Assembly: GCA_913060495.1 (NCBI GenBank)
Contig: CAJXRP010000008.1
Location: 62,001 to 126,000 of the forward strand
DNA length: 64,000 nucleotides
Direction: 5' to 3'
Origin: an uncultured Gammaproteobacteria bacterium
GTDB lineage: Bacteria > Pseudomonadota > Gammaproteobacteria > Pseudomonadales > Pseudohongiellaceae
Shown: piece after piece, positions 43,169 through 52,078 of the stretch
How positions within the stretch are numbered: position 1 is the first letter of the stretch
How the letters are laid out: every line of letters starts with the position of its first letter
Position numbers and translations under genes: made by a program
Notes under the pieces: model-generated
The model's database searches: none
What the model saw: the letters and a program-made list of their open reading frames with translations, nothing else
Told to the model about the DNA's origin: nothing

Positions 43169-45025
43169 ATGCAGCATAAGATGGTCAGAATTTTCACCGC
43201 AGCGAGTTTTCTCTTTCTCGCTCCTGTAATGGCATCATCTCAGGATGTCCAACACGAAGCAGAGATTGCGGACGGAGCAACGCAATATGGATTGTTCTGC
43301 GCAGAATGCCACGAAGGCGCATTGTTGGAAGCTCCGCGGCGAGCCGCGTTTGAACTTTACACTCCAAGACGAATAATAGAAGCGCTCGAATCTGGCTCTA
43401 TGGCCACTTCAGGCATGGCTATACCGCGAGAACAAAAACGCAATATTGCCTACTTTCTTACCGGTGAACGTTTCGATGAAACACGAACAGAAAATGTGAG
43501 TTTCAGCTGCGAGGCGAATCTTTCCGCAACAGCATCTCTAAGCCAGTCTGTTAGTTGGAATGGATGGGGGGGAGTGAGTGGAAATACACGCCATCAGGCG
43601 AATGAAACACTTCTCAACAAGAGCAACGTTGAACAATTAAAACTCAAGTGGGCATTTGCATTTCCCGATGCAACCCGATCACGATCGCAGCCGGTAGTTA
43701 CTCCCGAAGTGACTTTCATCGGCAGCCAGGAAGGAACTATCTATGCGCTAGATAATTCTAATGGCTGTCCTTGGTGGACCTTTAGCGCCGATGCAGAAGT
43801 GCGTGGAGCAATCTATGTCGATACCGATGATCAGGGCGTGCCTGAAACGCTGCTGTTTGGAGATTTTGCTGGCAGTGCTTACTCGGTAAATGCGCAGACT
43901 GGCAAATTAAATTGGAAGAAGGAAGTGCATGATCACCCACAGGCGACAATCACCGGTTCAGTGATTGCGCATGAGGATACGCTCATTGTTCCTGTGTCTT
44001 CCCTAGAGGTCCTGCTAGCCGCTAGAGTGAATTATTCCTGCTGTTCGTTCCGTGGTGCGCTGGTGGCGTTAAGCATCAGTACTGGCGAGGAATTGTGGCG
44101 TACCTATACAACCGATGAGCCACGCCCAACTATCTTGAGCACCGCTGGCATTCAGCAGTACGGCCCGTCAGGCGCACCTATCTGGTCTAGCCCTACAATC
44201 GATGCGAAGAGAAATTTGGTTTATGCCGGTACCGGTGAGAACTATTCTTCCCCTGCAAATGGCTATAGCGATGCCGTGTTGGCTATGGATTTAGCGAGCG
44301 GTGAAATTGTTTGGGCCGCTCAACTTACCAAGGACGATGCTTGGAATGGTGCCTGCTCAAGAGGAACGCCGAACTGTCCTGAAGAGGATGGTCCCGATTA
44401 TGATATCGGGGCCTCACCGATATTGGCGGAGGATGAAAATGGCCGCGAGTTAATTTGGGTCGGTCAAAAGTCAGGCATGGTATATGCCCTCGATCCTGCA
44501 AACGGCGGTGAATTGGTCTGGGAGCAACGCGCTGGAAGTGGCGGCACTATGGGTGGCATTCACTATGGCATGAGCACGAATGGCGAGAAGCTATTTGTTG
44601 GTGTTTCAGATTTACCGACAAACAATCCTTACAATGTCGGTGAGGCGCATCCGGGAATCCATGCCTTGCAGCCTAGCACTGGCGAAGTACTCTGGCGTAA
44701 CGACCTGCCGGACAAGTGCGAACAGAGTCGATTTCTCTGCTGGCCAGGAATCTCAGCCGCTGTTACAAGTACCAGCGATCTAGTATTCGCTGGGGGGCTT
44801 GATGGCATCTTACGTGCCTTCGACGTCGACGACGGCAGCATACTTTGGGAAACAAATACGCGGCAAAGTTTCGGTACTCGTAATGGTATCGAAGCTACGG
44901 GAGGTTCCATCGAATCAGATGGACCGGTAATTATGAATGGTCAGGTTTTCATCACCTCTGGTTATGAAAAATGGGCCGAAGCGCCGGGCAACGTCTTATT
45001 GGTTTATTCGCTTGGTGGAAACTAA
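43169..45025 (+). CDS. Cytochrome c-PQQ propeller fusion (polyvinyl-alcohol-dehydrogenase-like)
   Basis: A 618-residue exported protein with signal peptide (1-23, ending VMASSQ). An N-terminal cytochrome c domain (about 35-105) has the heme motif CAECH near 41 and methionines (SMATSGMAIP) as possible axial ligand. The remaining part is a PQQ-type propeller: WNGWGGVSGNTRHQAN, GTIYALDNSNGCPWWTF, VNYSCCSFRGALVALS with vicinal cysteines (typical of PQQ alcohol dehydrogenases), and VQSGMVYALDPANGG-like blades. The cytochrome-first order matches polyvinyl alcohol dehydrogenase and related enzymes. It oxidises an alcohol and passes electrons through its own heme to a terminal oxidase. It is the only one of the four propellers here with a built-in acceptor. 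Confidence 0.85.
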   Translation: MQHKMVRIFTAASFLFLAPVMASSQDVQHEAEIADGATQYGLFCAECHEGALLEAPRRAAFELYTPRRIIEALESGSMATSGMAIPREQKRNIAYFLTGERFDETRTENVSFSCEANLSATASLSQSVSWNGWGGVSGNTRHQANETLLNKSNVEQLKLKWAFAFPDATRSRSQPVVTPEVTFIGSQEGTIYALDNSNGCPWWTFSADAEVRGAIYVDTDDQGVPETLLFGDFAGSAYSVNAQTGKLNWKKEVHDHPQATITGSVIAHEDTLIVPVSSLEVLLAARVNYSCCSFRGALVALSISTGEELWRTYTTDEPRPTILSTAGIQQYGPSGAPIWSSPTIDAKRNLVYAGTGENYSSPANGYSDAVLAMDLASGEIVWAAQLTKDDAWNGACSRGTPNCPEEDGPDYDIGASPILAEDENGRELIWVGQKSGMVYALDPANGGELVWEQRAGSGGTMGGIHYGMSTNGEKLFVGVSDLPTNNPYNVGEAHPGIHALQPSTGEVLWRNDLPDKCEQSRFLCWPGISAAVTSTSDLVFAGGLDGILRAFDVDDGSILWETNTRQSFGTRNGIEATGGSIESDGPVIMNGQVFITSGYEKWAEAPGNVLLVYSLGGN

Positions 45026-45095
45026 GTTAACGAGTTAAACCTGACTCGTAACTAGTAGATCAACCCCTAATTTATAATTTTTTGAGTAGCCTTAT

Positions 45096-46205
45096 ATGAA
45101 CAAGATTTTTCCAAACCGAAACAATGTTAACGGCAGATCTATCTTATCGAGCGTGCTTTTTTCAACAGCGATCAGTCTTTTCGTTTCGACACAGGCCTTT
45201 TCCTACGAGATAGATGTAGATGCGACAATCTCTGATTCCACTGCCAGCTTAATGGGCGTCAATCACATCGGCTTATCGGTGCGAGATTTGGATGCGTCTC
45301 TAGCATTCTATCAGGAGGCCTCGGGCTTCAAGTTGATTAGCAGAGAAGTGGTGCGTAGCAATAGTGCCGCTGACAAGTTGTTCGGACGTGAGGGCATAGA
45401 GTATGAGGTAGCAGTGCTCGAAGCGCCTAACATGCTCTTCGAGCTCACAGAATTTAGTCATAACCGCGACATTCCCATCAGCAAGATGCCTGTAGAAGGT
45501 CCGGGTATGACCCATACCTGTTTTCAGTCGCCATCACACCTATCGGGATACGACAAATTCAAGCGTGCAGGCGCCGAGATGCTCAGTCGTGGAGATGGCC
45601 CTGTCGATTTGCTGGGGCAGGGCGTGACCTATGCCTATGCCTACGATCCGGAAGGCAACATGATTGAGCTTGAGCAACTGGATTTCGATCGTTTAGGGGG
45701 AGACCGACGTAGTCCTGAATGGATAGAACAGGGGCTAGATCTGTGGATGACACAAGTTGCGCTGGTAACCCATGACATCGAGCGATTGACCGACTTCTAC
45801 TCAAAAATAATGGGCTTCAATCCATATCGAACTGCTGATATCGCGGGTCGCCCGACTTTCGATGACGCCACCGATATCGATGATGTCGAGCTAAAAGTCA
45901 TGTTCTTCAGAATGGCTGAGCGCTCGAAGAGTATGGAATTCTGGCAATATGATAACCCGCAAACGGGCCAGTTTAATGGCAATCGAGAGTCTTCTGCGCT
46001 TGGTTATACCTACTCAATTGAAGTGGGTGACATTCAGGCAGAGTATGCGCGCATGTCGGATCTTGGCGTGGAATTTGTAAGTGAGCCGGTTTTATTAGGC
46101 AACTTTTGGCAGGTATATGCGAATGATATCGATGGAAATGCATTCGCACTCCGTCAGGCCGTAGATCCAAATTCTCCCTACTCGGTGCCCCAACTGGAAC
46201 TGTAG
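45096..46205 (+). CDS. Exported double-VOC (glyoxalase/dioxygenase-like) protein
   Basis: A 369-residue protein with a signal-like N-terminus (to about 37, ending AFSYE). There are two VOC domains: the first at about 50-190 (MGVNHIGLSVRDLDASLAFYQE through YAYDPEGNMIELEQL), the second at about 210-360 (WMTQVALVTHDIERLTDFYSKIMGF through YANDIDGNAFALRQ). His and Glu at the expected metal positions remain in the first domain (NHIG and MIELEQ); the second has QVAL in place of the first His and so may be structural. VOC proteins include glyoxalases, extradiol dioxygenases and epimerases. The reaction is not determined. A secreted VOC protein is unusual. Confidence 0.78.
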   Translation: MNKIFPNRNNVNGRSILSSVLFSTAISLFVSTQAFSYEIDVDATISDSTASLMGVNHIGLSVRDLDASLAFYQEASGFKLISREVVRSNSAADKLFGREGIEYEVAVLEAPNMLFELTEFSHNRDIPISKMPVEGPGMTHTCFQSPSHLSGYDKFKRAGAEMLSRGDGPVDLLGQGVTYAYAYDPEGNMIELEQLDFDRLGGDRRSPEWIEQGLDLWMTQVALVTHDIERLTDFYSKIMGFNPYRTADIAGRPTFDDATDIDDVELKVMFFRMAERSKSMEFWQYDNPQTGQFNGNRESSALGYTYSIEVGDIQAEYARMSDLGVEFVSEPVLLGNFWQVYANDIDGNAFALRQAVDPNSPYSVPQLEL

Positions 46206-46214
46206 CTAAAGATG

Positions 46215-46242
46215 AGCGGTGCTTTAAATATCGAGCACCGCT
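46215..46242. repeat. Hairpin between convergent genes, possible terminator
   Basis: The 9-bp arms 46215-46223 and 46234-46242 are perfect complements with a 10-nt AT-rich loop. The element spans the stop codon of the minus-strand symporter. There is no T run, so termination is only a suggestion. Confidence 0.45.
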
Positions 46243-47720
46243 TCCATGTCTGCAGCGAGTTCTGGTTTCTTCGTCACTAGCGACACACCGATAAACAATG
46301 TCAGCGAAACTATAAAGGCGATGAGTCCGCCGAGTATGCCGTAAGGCAATACAATGCCGGCCAGCTGTATGATGAAGTTTATCAACAAGGCGGAAACAAT
46401 TGCTGCAACGGCGCCCATCGCTGTCGCCCCCTTCCAGTTTAATCCGATAGCCAGCACTGGGAATATCGATGCGGCAAATGTCGCCCATCCGAATGCTCCG
46501 AGTATCGCTACTAATGTGGCGTCCTGAAAGTGTGAATACAGAGCGAAGCTTGCAGCCACGATCGCCAAGATTACGGTAACCACGCGGGCCCAGAACAGCT
46601 CATTTTCTATGGCGCGTCCTCGAATAGCTTTGGGTATGTCGTGAATGATTGCGGCGGTACCTATGTTAAGGAAGGCATCAGACGTCGACATGATTGCAGC
46701 AAACAAGCCGGCGAAGACAATGCCTGCGAGAAGTGGGTTGGTAAATATCGAGAGAAAGAGAGATGCAGCATCATCGGGAAGAGCCAGCGGTTCTATAACG
46801 CCATCGATAACTGCTGCACGCATGATCACGCCAATGGAAACCCAGAGTAGGGCCGCCATGACGTAACCGAACAACGACATCGGGAGGATGGTTCTGTTGT
46901 CGGCTATGCTTCTGTTCATCATCATCTTCGTTACGAGATGGGGTTGTCCTGCTAGCCCTAATCCGAAGACGAAGAACCAGCCCAGTGAGGCCATGATACC
47001 GGCGGCGCCGAAGGGCATCATTGCCTCGCCGTCGTCTGCAAGAATTATTGAGGTCGCTTCCTGCATGCCGCCATCGAAGACAGACATCGCGGTCAGTAGA
47101 ATTAGAACTCCGGCAACCATCATGATTCCGCCTTGCACTACATCCGTGTAGACCGAGGCAATGATTCCTCCGGTGACGCAGTAGAAGATTAAGACGGCAG
47201 ATGAAATAACAACGCAGGTGACGAGTCCTATGTCAGCGAACATGGCAGTGCCAGAGAGAATCGCCTGCATTACTACAGCCATGGCTAGAATCTGTGTTGC
47301 TAGATAGCCCATTACCCCGAGAACGATTGTAACGGCAATTAGAAATCGAACCGCTTCACTGTTGTATCTTGCGGCAAGGACATCGGGAAGAGATATGCAA
47401 TTGCGAACGTCGGCGATCATGCGGATTCGTTTTGCGACAAGGAAAAACCCTAGCGCATAGCCAGTGGATGAGATTACGATCATCCAGAAGGAACTCACAC
47501 CAATCGAATAGACTAGCCCTGGGCCACCTACAAATCCAAAGCCGCTCAGTGTGGAAGAAAATAGTGCGAGTGAGACGACGATCGGTCCGAGGCCACGTCC
47601 GGCGATAAAGAAGTCGCTGGAGTTCTTTGTGAGCCGCATGGCCCAAAGGCCAGTCACGACGCAAAAAACCATATAGATGATTACTGCGCCGATGATTATT
47701 TCCTGTCTATAAGCTTCCAT
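46224..47720 (-). CDS. Sodium:solute symporter (SSS family)
   Basis: A 498-residue membrane protein with about thirteen helices. The SSS start TKNSSDFFIAGRGLGPIVVSLALFSSTLSGFGFVGGPGLVYSIG contains the conserved unwound first-helix region. FCVTGGIIASVYTDVVQGGIMMVAG and FAGLFAAIMSTSDAFLNIGTAAIIHDI (with the Ser/Thr pair of the sodium site) are also family signatures. It would take up a small organic solute with sodium; proline-, pantothenate- or acetate-type cannot be separated. A 4-TM protein gene lies 4 nt upstream, so the two are likely translated together. Confidence 0.88.
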   Translation of the reverse strand: MEAYRQEIIIGAVIIYMVFCVVTGLWAMRLTKNSSDFFIAGRGLGPIVVSLALFSSTLSGFGFVGGPGLVYSIGVSSFWMIVISSTGYALGFFLVAKRIRMIADVRNCISLPDVLAARYNSEAVRFLIAVTIVLGVMGYLATQILAMAVVMQAILSGTAMFADIGLVTCVVISSAVLIFYCVTGGIIASVYTDVVQGGIMMVAGVLILLTAMSVFDGGMQEATSIILADDGEAMMPFGAAGIMASLGWFFVFGLGLAGQPHLVTKMMMNRSIADNRTILPMSLFGYVMAALLWVSIGVIMRAAVIDGVIEPLALPDDAASLFLSIFTNPLLAGIVFAGLFAAIMSTSDAFLNIGTAAIIHDIPKAIRGRAIENELFWARVVTVILAIVAASFALYSHFQDATLVAILGAFGWATFAASIFPVLAIGLNWKGATAMGAVAAIVSALLINFIIQLAGIVLPYGILGGLIAFIVSLTLFIGVSLVTKKPELAADMEAVLDI

Positions 47721-47724
47721 TCGA

Positions 47725-48258
47725 CTACTGCTCCGTTTCTTTCGCGATTTTTTCTAGCAGCGCTTCGTATTTCATTTCGTCTTCATCGGTGAAGATGAAC
47801 TTCCGAAAGCCTACGCTATACAAGATAATCAACGGAATCGCTCCCAGCCAGGTGCCGTATACCTGCCAGGCAGTCGCCACAGGAAACCCCATGAAATAGC
47901 TAGTGACTCCGGTTTCCAGAAAGGCCTGATGACCAGAGTACATCTGCCACCAGACGAAGAGGCTGAAGAGGAGTGTGCCGCCCATATAGGCCCACAATTG
48001 TGGGCTGCGTCGCTCTTCTGCTACGCCCAGTGCTGAGAGGCACACAATGAGTAAAAGCAGCAATGCCTGAAAGGCGAAGGCCAAGCCACCTATGTGTTCT
48101 AGTCGCGCGGCACCATCGCCGCCCACCCGCATGCCATTGAACTGAGCATGGGCAAGACCTGCGCCATTTGGGACTGATTCAGCAAGGCAGATAGCAATTA
48201 GAATGCCTGCCATCAATAGTACGGTAGCGAAAATCACGTATATCAATTTACTGTGCAT
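47725..48258 (-). CDS. Four-helix membrane protein paired with the symporter
   Basis: A 177-residue protein, best started at ATG 48258 behind AGAGAGG. The longer frame to 48291 lacks that support. Four hydrophobic segments are seen (about 5-22, 55-75, 85-105 and 130-150), with a tail EDEMKYEALLEKIAKETEQ that could form a short coiled coil. An ordered non-membrane loop NGAGLAHAQFNGMRVGGDGAARLEHIGGLAF follows helix 1. The stop is 4 nt before the symporter start, so a symporter-associated subunit is plausible by analogy with the small DUF485/DUF4212 partners of SSS carriers; this one is larger and I do not recognise its family. Confidence 0.65.
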   Translation of the reverse strand: MHSKLIYVIFATVLLMAGILIAICLAESVPNGAGLAHAQFNGMRVGGDGAARLEHIGGLAFAFQALLLLLIVCLSALGVAEERRSPQLWAYMGGTLLFSLFVWWQMYSGHQAFLETGVTSYFMGFPVATAWQVYGTWLGAIPLIILYSVGFRKFIFTDEDEMKYEALLEKIAKETEQ

Positions 48259-48586
48259 GGAAGCCTCTCTTTTTGTTGTGAGCACGAGCATAAACAGCGA
48301 ATAGACGGGAGTCTAGGGATTCCGACCTGTATTGCTAACGCTAGGCCGTAGCTCACGATAAGCCGTCTTGACAACGTCCTCGTGAGAGTCCATGTTCTCA
48401 GGTTCGCCGGATTTATAATTACTATAAAATGGAGTGTTTAGCCGGTCGCCGCTCTGTATTCAGTTCTGAGGCTGTCCTCAGGAACATCAGGGCTCGCCTG
48501 CAAGCGGAACGATAAGAAAGACTTCGTACGAAGTAAATTCGAGTGTTAATCAAGAGAGTTAATTAAGTAGTACTAAGAGGTGAATA
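48259..48586. other. Divergent intergenic region with promoter-like elements
   Basis: About 330 nt between the symporter pair and the beta-propeller gene. There is an exact TATAAT at 48414-48419 and TTGACA at 48368-48373, but they are 40 nt apart and so do not form one promoter. Ribosome site AGAGGTG lies before the ATG at 48587. No open frame is supported. Confidence 0.5.
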
Positions 48587-49756
48587 ATGAACAAGACTAA
48601 TAAAACTGCAAGTGGAGGAGCGCGTCTGCTTCTTACCGCTGGTGTTGCCAGTATCGCGTTGTCATTGCTTTCGACTGCAGCTGTAGCACAGCCAGCACGT
48701 CCGGGCGCTATCCAACCGGCTGCGCATGCTGATCAGGAGCCAATCAACCATCTACCTAATCCTTACGAAACGCAGCGCAATTTTGGCACACTGCCCGATG
48801 GCCGTAGCTGGGGTTCAGTGAGTGCGGTAAACATTGATATCGATGGTATCCACGTTTGGGCTGGCGATCGTTGCGGTTCAAATTCTTGCGCAACATCTAA
48901 TGTTGATCCAATCGTAAAATTGGATCCAGATGGCAATGTAGTGCAGAGTTTCGGTGCTGGACAAATAATCTGGCCACACGGCATGGACGTCGATAGCGAA
49001 GGCAATGTTTGGGTCGTTGATGCACGCGCAGCAAACGCTAACGAATTGGCTGAAAATCCAGCGGCGGCAGGCAAGGGCCATACGGTCATGAAGTTTAGCC
49101 CAACTGGTGAATTGCTAATGACTTTAGGTACAGGGGGTGAGGCTGGTGATCCGCCGACTCATTTCGATGCGCCAAACGATGTTCTTGTTGCGCCCAATGG
49201 CAACATTTACGTAGGCGATACCCACGGTGCACAGTTTCAGAATGAGGCAGGCCCAACGGCGAAGAGCCGCATGTCTATCTTTGCTCCAGACGGTTCTTTC
49301 ATTAAGAGCTTCGGTGAATTTGGCTTTGAGGACGGACAGTTTCGTTCACCTCACTCGCTAGGTATGGATTCGCAAGGCAGATTGTTTGTAGCTGACCGTG
49401 GTAACAGTCGTATTCAGATTTTCACTCAAGATGGTGATCACCTAGATACTTGGTATCAGTTTAGCCGCATCAGTGGTCTGTTCATCGATCCGAATACTGA
49501 CATGTTGTACGCAATTGATTCCGAGTCAGATGAAAACTACAACCCAGGTTGGCAGAAAGGTCTGCGTGTAGGCAGCGCTCGCACAGGTGAAGTTCTGTAC
49601 TACATCAAGGCACACGATTCCGAGCGCGGCTCTGGCATGGGTGGTTTAGGTTCTATGGGAGAGGGTGTTACGGTTGACCGCAATGGCGTTGTCTACGCTG
49701 GCGAAGTTGGACCGATCCAAGGTATGACTAAGTTCATCCCACGCTTGATTCCATAG
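48587..49756 (+). CDS. Secreted NHL-type six-bladed beta-propeller protein
   Basis: A 389-residue protein with a signal peptide (about 12-36, ending AVAQP). NHL-type repeats fill the rest: IVKLDPDGNVVQSFGAGQIIWPHGMDVD, VMKFSPTGELLMTLG followed by FDAPNDVLVAPNGNIYVGDTHG, and FRSPHSLGMDSQGRLFVADRGNSRIQIF. The sequence resembles bacterial homologues of peptidylglycine alpha-amidating lyase, but no zinc-site pattern can be assigned with confidence. A binding or scaffold role in the periplasm is equally likely. A strong terminator follows at 49814. Three 13-bp tandem repeats follow the stop. Confidence 0.8.
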   Translation: MNKTNKTASGGARLLLTAGVASIALSLLSTAAVAQPARPGAIQPAAHADQEPINHLPNPYETQRNFGTLPDGRSWGSVSAVNIDIDGIHVWAGDRCGSNSCATSNVDPIVKLDPDGNVVQSFGAGQIIWPHGMDVDSEGNVWVVDARAANANELAENPAAAGKGHTVMKFSPTGELLMTLGTGGEAGDPPTHFDAPNDVLVAPNGNIYVGDTHGAQFQNEAGPTAKSRMSIFAPDGSFIKSFGEFGFEDGQFRSPHSLGMDSQGRLFVADRGNSRIQIFTQDGDHLDTWYQFSRISGLFIDPNTDMLYAIDSESDENYNPGWQKGLRVGSARTGEVLYYIKAHDSERGSGMGGLGSMGEGVTVDRNGVVYAGEVGPIQGMTKFIPRLIP

Positions 49757-49795
49757 TATGAATCGATGGTATGAATCGATAGTATGAATTGACAG
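49757..49795. repeat. Three 13-bp tandem repeats
   Basis: Units at 49757-49769, 49770-49782 and 49783-49795 share TATGAAT-x-GA-x-x-G. The first two differ at one base; the third differs from the second at two. They start one base after the stop codon of the propeller gene. No function is suggested. Confidence 0.75.
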
Positions 49796-49813
49796 GACTG
49801 TAACGGTCTAATC

Positions 49814-49853
49814 AAAAAACGGGTGCAAATGAAAATTTGCACCCGTTTTTTTT
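49814..49853. terminator. Strong bidirectional terminator
   Basis: A perfect 17-bp stem (49814-49830 with 49835-49851, GAAA tetraloop) has an A run on the left and a T run on the right. It can end both the plus-strand propeller transcript and the convergent helicase transcript. Confidence 0.93.
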
Positions 49854-49899
49854 GTAGCTCAATAATGTTTTTCTAAACAGTCGATCTACTGCTGTGGTT

Positions 49900-51864
49900 T
49901 TACTTTCCAGTTCCTACACGATTCCTGTGACGAGATTTCTTCTTCGCAGCAGCCTTCTTCTTCGGATCGTCTTTGTCTTTGGCCTTCGCGTTAGACTTAC
50001 CCTTTGACGCGGGTTTGCGCTTAGGCTTCTTGTCTTTCTTAGGTCCTTTGTCTGGCCCTTTGCTGGGCTTTTCAAATGTAGGACGTGCGGATCGAGACGG
50101 TTTTCCGTCCGTAGCTAAGCGCGAAATTTTTAGAGTCTGCCCAGAGACCCATACATTTTTGAGCTCTTTGAATATCTCATCTGGCATGTCGTCCGGCAGA
50201 TCTACGGTGCTGTGATCATCGTGTATATTGATGCGGCCGATATGCTGAGCATCTAGTCCGGCTTCGTTGGCGATAGCGCCGACGATGTTGCCGGGCATAA
50301 CATCATGGTTGTGACCGACTTCTAAGCGAAATCGTTCCATGCCTTTTTCCGGTGGGCTATCCGCTCTTGCAGGGCGTGAGCGCGATTCACCTCTGGGGCT
50401 TCTGTTCTCATTTTGGGGCCGAGAGCGTGACTCGCCTCTGGAACTTCTATCCCCTGTGGGAGGTAGTGAGCGTGACCGGCCTCGTGGGGAACCTTCCTCT
50501 GCGCGCGTGAATTTTTCTGCTTTCCGCATCGGCTTGTTTTGTAGCAGCAAAGGCGTACTACCTTGAGATAGCTTGGCGAGCGCTGCGGCGATGCCTAGCA
50601 TTGGGAATTCGTTCTCTTCTTCAAATTTTTCGAGGAGTTTGGTGTATTGAGATAGGTCCTCGTTAGCGATGGTCTCTGTTATCGACTGCTTGAATTGCTC
50701 AATGCGCTTATCGTTGATCAGTTGCGTGGAAGGCAACTCCATCATCTCGATCTTCTTGTTTGTTGCCCTCTCGATGGCGGCCAACATTCGTTTCTCGCGG
50801 GGAGCAACAAATAGGATCGCATCTCCTTCACGACCGGCTCTGCCGGTGCGGCCGATTCGGTGTATATAGGATTCTGTGTCGTGGGGTATGTCGTAGTTCA
50901 CTACGTGACTGATTCGATCTACGTCTAATCCTCTGGCGGCGACATCGGTTGCGACCAAAATATCCAGCTGCCCCTTCTTAAGCCTCTCAATCGTTCGCTC
51001 GCGTGTTTTCTGCGCTATATCACCGTTCAGTGCTGTAGCCGAGAATCCTCTAGCAGATAATTTTTCGGCTAGGTCGACGGTAAGAATGCGCGTGCGCACA
51101 AAGATCAGCATGGCGTCGAAAGTTTCAGCTTCTAAGATTCGAGTGAGCGCGTCGAGTTTATGCATGCCGCTAACCGGCCAGAAGCGCTGGCGGATTGCCT
51201 CGGCGGTGGCGGTCGTCATCTTGACGGTAACTTGAACCGGATCGTTCAAGTACTTCGTAGCGATGCGTCGAATTTGCGTGGGCATCGTTGCGGAGAAAAG
51301 GGCGATCTGCCTCTGGCTAGGTGTCTGCTCGAGAATCCACTCGACATCATCGATGAAACCCATGCGCAACATCTCATCGGCTTCGTCCAAAACAAGGGTG
51401 CTTAGTTGATCTAGTTTCAATGTGCCGCGACGCATATGGTCCATGACGCGGCCGGGTGTTCCGACTACCACATGTACACCACGCTTCAATGCACGAATCT
51501 GACCGCTGTAGTCCTGGCCGCCATAAACGGGAAGGACGTGAAAGCCTTTTATGTGAGTAGCATATTTCTGAAAGGCTTCGGCTACCTGAATCGCGAGCTC
51601 GCGCGTCGGAGCCAGAACCAGAACCTGAGGATCTTTCTGCTTCAAATCCAATCTTGACAGGATGGGCAGGGCGAACGCAGCAGTCTTGCCCGTTCCAGTT
51701 TGTGCCTGACCCAGCACATCTCTGCCTTCTAGCAGCAAGGGAATGGTTTGTGCCTGAATAGGAGACGGTGTTTCGTAGCCCACATCTTTGAGCGACTTTA
51801 ATAGAGGCTTGCTCAGCTCCATTTGCTCGAAGGAGGTAATTTCTTCGATTTCTTCGCTGCTCAT
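49900..51864 (-). CDS. deaD: DEAD-box RNA helicase, DeaD/CsdA type
   Basis: A 654-residue helicase. The core (about 10-370) holds the Q motif region, AQTGTGKTAA (motif I), PTRELA (Ia), DEADEM (II), SAT (III), and HRIGRTGRAG (VI). The C-terminal DbpA-type RNA-binding domain (about 510-590) has FRLEVGHNHDVMPGNIVGAI and VWVSGQTLKISRLA. An arginine/glycine/serine-rich linker of repeated SRSRP-type units (about 445-505) and a lysine-rich tail (600-654) flank it. It unwinds RNA during ribosome assembly and cold growth. Length and domain order fit DeaD, not the shorter RhlE or DbpA. Confidence 0.88.
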   Translation of the reverse strand: MSSEEIEEITSFEQMELSKPLLKSLKDVGYETPSPIQAQTIPLLLEGRDVLGQAQTGTGKTAAFALPILSRLDLKQKDPQVLVLAPTRELAIQVAEAFQKYATHIKGFHVLPVYGGQDYSGQIRALKRGVHVVVGTPGRVMDHMRRGTLKLDQLSTLVLDEADEMLRMGFIDDVEWILEQTPSQRQIALFSATMPTQIRRIATKYLNDPVQVTVKMTTATAEAIRQRFWPVSGMHKLDALTRILEAETFDAMLIFVRTRILTVDLAEKLSARGFSATALNGDIAQKTRERTIERLKKGQLDILVATDVAARGLDVDRISHVVNYDIPHDTESYIHRIGRTGRAGREGDAILFVAPREKRMLAAIERATNKKIEMMELPSTQLINDKRIEQFKQSITETIANEDLSQYTKLLEKFEEENEFPMLGIAAALAKLSQGSTPLLLQNKPMRKAEKFTRAEEGSPRGRSRSLPPTGDRSSRGESRSRPQNENRSPRGESRSRPARADSPPEKGMERFRLEVGHNHDVMPGNIVGAIANEAGLDAQHIGRINIHDDHSTVDLPDDMPDEIFKELKNVWVSGQTLKISRLATDGKPSRSARPTFEKPSKGPDKGPKKDKKPKRKPASKGKSNAKAKDKDDPKKKAAAKKKSRHRNRVGTGK

Positions 51865-52015
51865 AGTATTGCCTTGCTATGCCCGTGGGGCGGTAATCTG
51901 CGGATAGTTAGACGGCTAATTAGGTGGACAATTATACCGATAGTTAAGAGGATGCGAAGGATAGAGACTATCCCCTGCTAAGTCCATCTCCTAAACCCTG
52001 TAATTTACGCTATTT

Positions 52016-52046
52016 TTGACAATTTTAAGCGGTATTCCTCTACAAT
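52016..52046 (+). promoter_or_regulatory. Promoter candidate for the acyltransferase gene
   Basis: TTGACA (52016-52021, exact consensus) and TACAAT (52041-52046, 5 of 6) are 19 nt apart, slightly wider than the optimal 17. They lie 33 nt upstream of the TTG start codon. Confidence 0.5.
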
Positions 52047-52078
52047 CGGGTAAATAATAAGAGCTGTGGACGGCCGCC

